From: Firmicutes bacterium UBA3906
GTDB lineage: Bacteria > Bacillota > Clostridia > Caldicoprobacterales > DTU083
Direction of reading: 5' to 3'
Assembly: GCA_002391555.1 (NCBI GenBank)
Contig: DGFG01000116.1
Span: 1 to 12,046, forward strand
DNA length: 12,046 nt
This document shows positions 1 through 5,601 of the stretch, piece by piece; the stretch's first letter is position 1; each line of letters begins with the position of its first letter. Under the pieces are notes generated by a model. It saw nothing but the letters and a program-made list of their open reading frames with translations, had not been told where the DNA came from and searched no databases. The translations under genes and the position numbers were made by a program.

Positions 1-1805
1 TACCTAATACAGATGACCAGCAGTCCATTGGCCAGGTCGAAGATGTGCTAGACCTTGAGCCTGACCTAGACCTACTTTTTGATGACCTCTTTCTAAGTGA
101 GATCCAGGACCTATTTCCCATAGAACTTACAAAGGACAGCCTAATGACCCTGCTTAGCTGCAAGGATGAAGAGCTAGACAGGCTAAAGACAGGTCTAGAA
201 GAATCAGTAAAAAAGATACAGGGTGCAGGTATCAAGTCAGATGAAATAGAAAAAGCCAAGCAGAGCTTAGCGTCTGACATGCAGGTCCTTGCCTTGACAA
301 GTGACCTAAGACAGCTAGCAACCACCATAGGAAGCTCTGTTTTAAAGCCCAATTACCTTTATGACCAGACCTTAACCAATCAGGCAAAGGACTTAGCTGC
401 CAGCCAGGTTGAAAAGGTTATATATATAAAGGGCCAATATATAGTAAATGCAGGCCAACCTATAACCGAGGCTCAAATGGAGATGCTATCTGAGCTAGGT
501 CTTTTAAAGGACAAGGTAGACTTCTCTTTGATCTTTGGTGTTTTTGTGGCTGTTTTCATATGCCTTGGTATTATCGTATTATATATCTTTTACTTTGAAA
601 AAGAGCTCTTGGACAATCCTATCATCCTCTTGATGATAGGCCTGATTTTGATTCTAAGTCTGGGACTTTCTTATGTTACTAGCCTCTTAAACCCCTACCT
701 AGTACCTGCTGCTATGGCCGGCATGCTACTTGCTATTTTAACCAAGCCTAGAATAGCCATGGTAATTAATATGGTACTTGCTGTTCTTATAAGCTATATG
801 CTTGGTATGCAGATATATGCACTACTTATGACCCTAGCAGGGGGTATGGTGGGTATAATGTTTGTTCAAGCAAGACAGCATAGGTATGTAATTGTCTGGG
901 CTGGTATAGCTGTATCCTTGGTAAGTATAATGGCCATACTATCCTCAGAAATGCTTTCATCTGGTGGTTGGAATAGACCACTAAACAGCTCATTTTATGG
1001 CCTTATGAGTGGTATGCTAGCCTCAGTTCTTACCATAGGGACACTGCCTATCTGGGAAAACCTATTTAATATTATTACCCCCTTAAGACTTATGGAGTTG
1101 GCCAATCCCAACCAACCCTTATTAAAGAGGCTGCTAATGGAGACTCCTGGTACCTACCACCACAGTATTATTGTTGCTAACCTGGCAGAGAGTGCGGCTG
1201 ATGCCATTGGGGCAAACGGCCTGATGGCCAGGGTAGGGGCCTACTACCACGATATTGGCAAGCTGGTAAGGCCATACTACTTTAAGGAAAACCAACTATA
1301 TTCAGAAAATCCCCATGACAAGCTTAACCCTGTACTTAGCAAAAAGATTATAACCTCCCATACAAAGGATGGTATAGAGCTGGCTAAAAAGTACAAGATA
1401 CCAGTGGTAATACAGGATTTTATAAGCCAGCACCATGGGACCACACCAGTTGCCTATTTCTTTCACAAGGCCAAGGAGAACAACAGTGATATTGAGATTG
1501 AGGACTTTAGGTACACAGGGCCCAAGCCTACAAGCAAGGAAGTAGCCCTTGTTATGCTGGCAGATACAGTGGAGGCCGCTGTCCGTGCTATGTCAGACCG
1601 CAATGCTGAAAAGATCGAAGAGCAGATCCGCAAGCTAATTAGGGACAAGCTCCTTGACGGACAGCTAGACAATGCTGCCCTTACAATCAAAGACCTAGAC
1701 ACGGCAGCTACTAGCTTTACAAAGGTAATAAGTGGTATCTTTCACGAAAGGATTGAGTATCCCGACATAAAGGCTTTGGACGAAAGGACTAGGAAGGACA
1801 AATGA
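1..1805 (+). CDS. pgpH: 7TM-HD cyclic-di-AMP phosphodiesterase PgpH/YqfF family, 5'-truncated by window edge
   Basis: Integral membrane HD-domain hydrolase. Family members (Listeria PgpH, Bacillus YqfF) cleave the second messenger c-di-AMP to pApA on the cytoplasmic face. The frame is open to the window edge (first complete codon at base 3). The GTG at 45 is probably internal, because the family has about 700 residues and an extracytoplasmic N-terminal domain before the membrane part. Numbering from codon 45: end of the extracytoplasmic domain about 1-155; about seven membrane segments near 160-183, 190-214, 218-232, 236-252, 255-275, 281-300 and 315-336; then the HD domain. Visible metal-site residues are H372/H373, the H402-D403 pair, H439, H463-H464 and D507. 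The stop overlaps the ybeY start (ATGA), suggesting translational coupling. The family call is secure; cyclic dinucleotide specificity is inferred from homologues. Confidence 0.93.
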   Translation, partial: PNTDDQQSIGQVEDVLDLEPDLDLLFDDLFLSEIQDLFPIELTKDSLMTLLSCKDEELDRLKTGLEESVKKIQGAGIKSDEIEKAKQSLASDMQVLALTSDLRQLATTIGSSVLKPNYLYDQTLTNQAKDLAASQVEKVIYIKGQYIVNAGQPITEAQMEMLSELGLLKDKVDFSLIFGVFVAVFICLGIIVLYIFYFEKELLDNPIILLMIGLILILSLGLSYVTSLLNPYLVPAAMAGMLLAILTKPRIAMVINMVLAVLISYMLGMQIYALLMTLAGGMVGIMFVQARQHRYVIVWAGIAVSLVSIMAILSSEMLSSGGWNRPLNSSFYGLMSGMLASVLTIGTLPIWENLFNIITPLRLMELANPNQPLLKRLLMETPGTYHHSIIVANLAESAADAIGANGLMARVGAYYHDIGKLVRPYYFKENQLYSENPHDKLNPVLSKKIITSHTKDGIELAKKYKIPVVIQDFISQHHGTTPVAYFFHKAKENNSDIEIEDFRYTGPKPTSKEVALVMLADTVEAAVRAMSDRNAEKIEEQIRKLIRDKLLDGQLDNAALTIKDLDTAATSFTKVISGIFHERIEYPDIKALDERTRKDK

Positions 1806-2293
1806 ATCTATTAATTGAGGACAGACAGTCAAAAATAAGTAGTAACCTAACAGAATTCTTCAAATCCATATTAACAACTAGCCTAGATCATTTAGGCTAT
1901 GATAGGGATGTGGAGATAAGTCTATTACTAGTTGAGGATGATTTTATCAAGGGCCTAAACAGGCAGCATCGTGGCATAGATGAGGCTACTGATGTCTTGT
2001 CCTTTCCCATGCTAAGCCCTGGCATAGAGCCAGGGGAAATAGACTCCTTAGAGGGAGACAGAAACAAGGATACTGGTGATCTTTTGCTAGGCGATATAGT
2101 AATATCAACCGAAAGGGCCATAAGTCAAGCTGAAGAATATGGCCATAGTATAGAAAGAGAGCTTGGCTTTTTAATGGTACATGGCCTGCTTCATCTTTTA
2201 GGATACGATCATGAAGCTGGCGATCAAGGAGAAAGGGAAATGTTTAGGCTACAGGATGAGATATTAGCTAAATTAGACCTAACTAGGACATAG
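1802..2293 (+). CDS. ybeY: Endoribonuclease YbeY (16S rRNA maturation / ribosome quality control)
   Basis: Single-strand-specific, zinc-dependent endoribonuclease of the UPF0054 family, acting in the cytoplasm on 16S rRNA 3'-end maturation and ribosome quality control. The 163-residue length is typical. The diagnostic zinc motif HGLLHLLGYDH is intact, giving ligands H127, H131 and H137. The upstream block RQHRGIDEATDVLSFP (about 54-69) is the usual conserved segment. The ATG overlaps the pgpH stop by four bases, with AGGAAGG a few bases upstream inside pgpH. Placement between pgpH and dgkA and two genes before era is the standard Firmicutes arrangement and links it with the ribosome-assembly GTPase Era. 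Confidence 0.95.
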   Translation: MNLLIEDRQSKISSNLTEFFKSILTTSLDHLGYDRDVEISLLLVEDDFIKGLNRQHRGIDEATDVLSFPMLSPGIEPGEIDSLEGDRNKDTGDLLLGDIVISTERAISQAEEYGHSIERELGFLMVHGLLHLLGYDHEAGDQGEREMFRLQDEILAKLDLTRT

Positions 2294-2334
2294 GGGAGAG
2301 GGTGAGGCCTTGACTTTCCCTACAGGACAAGGAT

Positions 2335-3036
2335 ATGAAGATTAAAAAACTTGTAGACAGCTTTAACAATGCTATAGACGGTCTCATACATAGCCTGAAA
2401 ACGCAGCGTAATATGAGGATTCATTTTATTGCTGCCATTTTAGTCCTTATTTTAGCTGGCGTAACCCATTTATCCCGCATTGAGACTGTCGTACTTTTTC
2501 TAACTATTAGCTTGGTTATCGCAGCAGAACTGATAAATACTGCCATTGAAGCAGCTGTAGACCTAGCCTGTAGTGACTACCATCCCTTGGCCAAGATCGC
2601 AAAAAACGTAGCCGCAGGAGCTGTGCTGGTAACAGCAATAAACGCAGTCATTGTTGGATATCTTATATTTCATGACAAGCTAAGTGATATTAGCCTGGCT
2701 ACAATAAAAAGGATACCTGAGCTGCCTATACATGTTACGGCCATTAGTTTTGTCGCTGTTACCCTAATTGTGATAGTGGTAAAGGCCTTAACTGATAAGG
2801 GTACCTTTTTGCGGGGAGGTATGCCTAGTGGACACAGTGCCCTATCCGCTTCCCTTTTAACCTCTATTATCCTTTTAAGTGGTGATGTCACCATAGCCAT
2901 ACTGGCGAGCGTATTAACCCTAATAGTTATGCATAGCCGGCTAGAGGCCAAGGTCCATACCCTATGGGAGATCCTAGCTGGGGCAACCTTAGGTTTTATT
3001 ATAACAATTTTCCTATTTCAGCTATTTAGGATATAG
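2335..3036 (+). CDS. dgkA: DgkA-type lipid kinase fused to PAP2-like phosphatase domain
   Basis: Two-domain membrane protein of 233 residues. The N-terminal part (about 1-113) is a DgkA/undecaprenol-kinase domain with the signature ELINTAIEAAVDL (65-77) and HPLAKIAKNVAAGAVL (83-98); in Gram-positives this family mainly phosphorylates undecaprenol for cell-wall carrier recycling. The C-terminal part (about 130-233) is PAP2-like: PSGH at 164-167, then SR (201-202), five residues, H208, three residues and E212, where the family usually has Asp. The usual first PAP2 motif (K-x6-RP) is not clear; only K155 and R160 precede PSGH. About seven hydrophobic segments. In the kinase half, Q24 and N91 sit where I recall conserved Glu and Asp. 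ATG 2335 follows ACAGGACAAGG. The lipid substrate and whether both halves are active are unknown. Confidence 0.88.
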   Translation: MKIKKLVDSFNNAIDGLIHSLKTQRNMRIHFIAAILVLILAGVTHLSRIETVVLFLTISLVIAAELINTAIEAAVDLACSDYHPLAKIAKNVAAGAVLVTAINAVIVGYLIFHDKLSDISLATIKRIPELPIHVTAISFVAVTLIVIVVKALTDKGTFLRGGMPSGHSALSASLLTSIILLSGDVTIAILASVLTLIVMHSRLEAKVHTLWEILAGATLGFIITIFLFQLFRI

Positions 3037-3053
3037 GAAAAGGGAGTGGTGGC

Positions 3054-3437
3054 ATGGATTATGATTTTCTTGTAACAAGGGCACTTGAGGCTAGAGAGAG
3101 AGCCTATGCCCCCTATTCAGGCCTAAGGGTGGGGGCAGCCCTTTTAACTGAGGATGGCAGGATCTATACAGGTGTAAATGTTGAGAACATCAGCTATGGT
3201 GCAACTAATTGTGCGGAGAGGACAGCCATATTTTCTGCTATAGCAGAGGGCAGGACCAGCTTTAAGGCTATAGCTGTAGGGTCCGACCTAGAAAAGACTA
3301 TATATCCCTGTGGGATTTGCCGGCAGGTCTTAGCAGAGTTTAAGGTACCTGTTATTATAGTCAGTGATTCAAAGGGCAAGTATAGGGTTTACAGGCTAGA
3401 GGAGCTTATGCCATCAGCCTTTGAGGCTGAACTATAA
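3054..3437 (+). CDS. cdd: Cytidine deaminase
   Basis: Cytosolic zinc enzyme converting cytidine and deoxycytidine to uridine and deoxyuridine in pyrimidine salvage. The length of 127 residues matches the homotetrameric short form. Visible catalytic elements: YAPYSGLRVGAAL (18-30) at the substrate site; NCAERTA, giving zinc ligand C53 and catalytic proton shuttle E55; and PCGICRQ, giving zinc ligands C86 and C89. Most homologues have Ala where this has Ile88, a mild substitution. The start at ATG 3054 lies 17 bases after the dgkA fusion stop, with a purine-rich AAAAGGGAGTGG upstream. cdd between dgkA and era is the common order in Bacillus and Clostridia. Confidence 0.95.
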   Translation: MDYDFLVTRALEARERAYAPYSGLRVGAALLTEDGRIYTGVNVENISYGATNCAERTAIFSAIAEGRTSFKAIAVGSDLEKTIYPCGICRQVLAEFKVPVIIVSDSKGKYRVYRLEELMPSAFEAEL

Positions 3438-3455
3438 ACAATAGCCTTATAACAA

Positions 3456-3508
3456 TAGTCTTTTTGCAAAAAGTTTCCCAAGTCCTTGGAGAGGGACTGT
3501 AAAGACTA
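3456..3508 (+). promoter_or_regulatory. Nested inverted repeats in the era leader
   Basis: In the 97-base gap between cdd and the chosen era start, TAGTCTTT (3456-3463) pairs perfectly with AAAGACTA (3501-3508). An inner stem AGTCCTT (3481-3487) pairs with AGGGACT (3492-3498, one G-U) over a 4-base loop. A 14-bp palindrome CTTTTTGCAAAAAG (3460-3473) competes with the outer stem. No clean U-run follows, so I do not call it a terminator. It could be a leader structure or RNA-processing site for era. The function is inferred only. Confidence 0.4.
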
Positions 3509-3523
3509 CTACTTTATCTTTTA

Positions 3524-3529
3524 GGGTGG
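3524..3529 (+). promoter_or_regulatory. Ribosome binding site that decides the era start
   Basis: GGGTGG lies five bases before TTG 3535. The in-frame GTG at 3526 lies within this site and has only ACTTTATCTTTTA upstream, with no Shine-Dalgarno match. The TTG start gives the N-terminus MTDFRSGFVAVIGRPNVG, which fits the usual Era N-terminus. Confidence 0.65.
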
Positions 3530-3534
3530 TTTCC

Positions 3535-4434
3535 TTGACAGATTTTCGTTCAGGTTTTGTTGCAGTTATAGGTAGACCAAATGTTGGTAAGTCTACATTG
3601 GTAAATAGTATGACAGGGCAAAAGGTAGCTATTATATCAGATAAGCCCCAAACTACCCGTAACAGGATACAGGCTGTACTTACAAGGGACAGCTATCAAA
3701 TTGTATTTGTTGATACTCCAGGCATCCACAAGCCCAAGAATAAGCTGGGCCAATACATGGTAAAGGCTGCAAAAAGCTCTCTAGATGATATGGACCTGAT
3801 CCTCTTTTTAGTAGACGCTGCAGCAGGAATTGGCACCGGTGATAGGATGATTACTGAGTCACTAAAGGATAGCAGGGCACCAGTAGTTCTTGTTGCAAAC
3901 AAGATGGATATAGCAGACAGGGAAAAGGCCAAAGAAGAGTTAGAGGCCCTGTATAAAAGCGCTAGTTTTGCTTCAATGATAGAGATTTCTGCTGCAACTC
4001 AAATGAATTTGGGACAACTAGAGCAAGTAATTTGCTCATACCTAGAGCCAGGTCCCAAATATTATCCAGATGACATGGTTACCGACCAGCCAGAGAGGGT
4101 AATTATAGGTGAACTAATAAGAGAAAAGGCATTACAGCTCTTAATGGAGGAGGTTCCTCATGGTATAGGGGTTGAGATTGAAGCAATTGAGGAAAGGGCA
4201 GATAGTGATCTAATCGATGTGAGGGCTGCTATTATCTGTGAAAAGGAGTCTCACAAGGGTATTGTTATAGGCAAGAGGGGAAGTATGCTGAAAAACATAG
4301 GAAGCAGGGCAAGGCAAGACATAGAGGGTCTACTTGCAAGCAGGGTATACCTAGACTTGTTTGTAAAAGTTAAAAAAGACTGGAGAAACAATCAAAGAGT
4401 TTTAAACGATCTTGGATATGATTTACGTAAATAA
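3535..4434 (+). CDS. era: GTPase Era (30S ribosomal subunit assembly)
   Basis: Essential Ras-like GTPase that binds 16S rRNA near its 3' end and promotes 30S assembly, working with YbeY encoded upstream. From the TTG start it has 299 residues, the normal length. G domain: G1 GRPNVGKST (13-21), G2 region with TTR at 40-42, G3 DTPG (60-63), G4 NKMD (122-125), G5 SA (152-153). The C-terminal KH RNA-binding domain (about 200-299) contains the GKRG loop at 246-249. All motifs are intact. Start choice: TTG 3535 has a well-placed ribosome binding site; GTG 3526 would add three residues but lacks one. Arginine is coded by AGG in 12 of 19 positions, the same bias as its neighbours. yqzL and recO follow. 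Confidence 0.95.
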   Translation: MTDFRSGFVAVIGRPNVGKSTLVNSMTGQKVAIISDKPQTTRNRIQAVLTRDSYQIVFVDTPGIHKPKNKLGQYMVKAAKSSLDDMDLILFLVDAAAGIGTGDRMITESLKDSRAPVVLVANKMDIADREKAKEELEALYKSASFASMIEISAATQMNLGQLEQVICSYLEPGPKYYPDDMVTDQPERVIIGELIREKALQLLMEEVPHGIGVEIEAIEERADSDLIDVRAAIICEKESHKGIVIGKRGSMLKNIGSRARQDIEGLLASRVYLDLFVKVKKDWRNNQRVLNDLGYDLRK

Positions 4435-4522
4435 GGGATAAAATTTCATGTCATAGTCTTAAGCCAAGGGGGCAGGATAAATATAAACTTGATAAAGGTC
4501 CACAAACAGGGGAGGAATTATT

Positions 4523-4678
4523 ATGGAGAACTTACTGTGGGATTATTTTAAGGAAAGTGGTCAGGTTTGTGCTTATCTGCTTTACAAGGCAGTAGTTGGT
4601 CAGGGATTAGACTTTGATGAAAACACGATTCAAGACCTAGAGTCTGATGACAAGGAACAAAGGAAAAAACCTAGCTAG
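4523..4678 (+). CDS. yqzL: YqzL-like small protein
   Basis: A 51-codon ORF between era and recO, preceded by a strong ribosome binding site (GGGGAGGAA, ending about five bases before the ATG). The product begins MENLLWDYFKESGQVCAYLL, resembling the N-terminal half of the YqzL family (aromatic-x-x-F near the start, then a Gly and a YLL(Y/F)K segment). The C-terminus is acidic and then lysine-rich. YqzL of Bacillus is about 47 residues, sits in the same era-recO gap and has no known function. The call rests on position plus the short pattern. The 88 bases before it (4435-4522) show no gene and no convincing promoter. Confidence 0.75.
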   Translation: MENLLWDYFKESGQVCAYLLYKAVVGQGLDFDENTIQDLESDDKEQRKKPS

Positions 4679-4700
4679 ATAGATTTAAGGAAGGGATACA

Positions 4701-5450
4701 ATGGGACTAGTCCACACGCAGGGCGTAGTTTTAAGACATACAAATATAAAAGAGTCAGACAGGATGCTGACAGTTTTTTCGCCTAGCCATGGCAAACTTT
4801 CTGTACTAGCCAAGGGTTGTAGGAAGCCTAAATCTAGGTTTTTATCTATATCACAACCCTTTTGCTATGGTGATATTGTTTTGAAACAGTATAGGGACAT
4901 CTATATTTTAACTCAAGCAGAAGTTATAAATTCATATTTTGACCTAAGAAATGATCTGGAAAGATTATCCCTAGCATCCTATCTCCTTCATATAACAGAG
5001 GATGCTATAAGCTCCGGTGAAGGCAATCCTCAGCTTTTTACCTTACTGCTAAAGGCACTGTCACTTATGTCCTTTGGTCAGTCTAATCCACTAGATATAG
5101 TCCTAATATACGAGCTAAAGCTATTGGACTGTTTGGGATATCGGCCATTACTAGATAGGTGTGTTGTTTGTGAACAAGATGTAGGTGGGTCTAATAGTTT
5201 TAGTTTAGCAGGCGGCCTTGTTTGCGGTAATTGTAATGGACAAGCTGGAGACCTTTTGCTTGATCCTGTTACACTAAATGCAATGGCTATAATTTTAGAT
5301 ATGGACATAGGCCAGCTGGCCAAGCAAAAGCTAATGGCAGGGGTTAGGGATCAGCTAAACAAGCTTATGCCTGCCTACATAAGAGAGAAATTAGAAAAAG
5401 AGTATCCATCAAGGGATTTTATAGATAGATTCTTGACACAGCATGCTTGA
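4701..5450 (+). CDS. recO: DNA repair protein RecO
   Basis: Recombination mediator that works with RecF and RecR to load RecA on SSB-coated single-stranded DNA during gap repair. 249 residues, the usual size. The N-terminal OB-fold (about 1-80) starts with the family pattern VLRHTNIKESDRMLTVFSP and continues with HGKLSVLAKGCRKPKSRF. A helical domain follows, then a zinc-finger-like block with C154, C157, C175 and C178 (two CxxC pairs), as is common in Gram-positive RecO. ATG 4701 follows AAGGAAGGGATACA. It is the last gene of the housekeeping run; no terminator lies between it and ppdK. Confidence 0.94.
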   Translation: MGLVHTQGVVLRHTNIKESDRMLTVFSPSHGKLSVLAKGCRKPKSRFLSISQPFCYGDIVLKQYRDIYILTQAEVINSYFDLRNDLERLSLASYLLHITEDAISSGEGNPQLFTLLLKALSLMSFGQSNPLDIVLIYELKLLDCLGYRPLLDRCVVCEQDVGGSNSFSLAGGLVCGNCNGQAGDLLLDPVTLNAMAIILDMDIGQLAKQKLMAGVRDQLNKLMPAYIREKLEKEYPSRDFIDRFLTQHA

Positions 5451-5474
5451 CTTTTCGATAAAATTCTATATTAT
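5447..5474 (+). promoter_or_regulatory. Candidate sigma-A promoter for ppdK, overlapping the recO stop
   Basis: TTGACT (5447-5452), a 16-base spacer and TATTAT (5469-5474) resemble a vegetative promoter in an AT-rich stretch. The predicted transcription start near 5482 leaves a leader of about 120 bases before ppdK. This would let ppdK be expressed independently of the recO operon. Read-through from recO remains possible because no terminator is seen. Confidence 0.45.
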
Positions 5475-5542
5475 ATATCATGGAATCTTTACCAACTAAA
5501 TTAAATAAATCAGGAAAACAGAGGAAAAGATTAACTTGCATC

Positions 5543-5560
5543 TAAGCTATGGCTAGCTTA
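5543..5560 (+). promoter_or_regulatory. Small hairpin / dyad in the ppdK leader
   Basis: TAAGCTA (5543-5549) and TAGCTTA (5554-5560) are perfect inverted repeats around the loop TGGC. The following sequence TTAGATATATTAC is not a U-run, so it is not an intrinsic terminator. It could be an operator or a leader hairpin; a 7-bp stem can also occur by chance. Confidence 0.25.
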
Positions 5561-5589
5561 TTAGATATATTACTAAATATCAAAGGATT

Positions 5590-5594
5590 GGAGG
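5590..5594 (+). promoter_or_regulatory. Ribosome binding site that decides the ppdK start
   Basis: GGAGG lies seven bases before ATG 5602, but only four before an in-frame TTG at 5599. Spacing and codon identity favour the ATG, and residue numbering from it agrees with the well-studied clostridial enzyme. Confidence 0.8.
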
Positions 5595-5601
5595 AAATTT
5601 G

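Noticed and set aside
45..47. GTG 45 as the true start of pgpH
   Set aside because: The frame is open to the window edge, no ribosome binding site precedes it, and the resulting protein would lack most of the extracytoplasmic domain found in the family.
3526..3534. GTG 3526 as the era start
   Set aside because: It has no Shine-Dalgarno sequence upstream and itself lies within the site that serves TTG 3535. The extra residues are not typical of Era.
5599..5601. TTG 5599 as the ppdK start
   Set aside because: It is only four bases from GGAGG and immediately followed by a better-spaced ATG; numbering from ATG 5602 matches the known clostridial enzyme.
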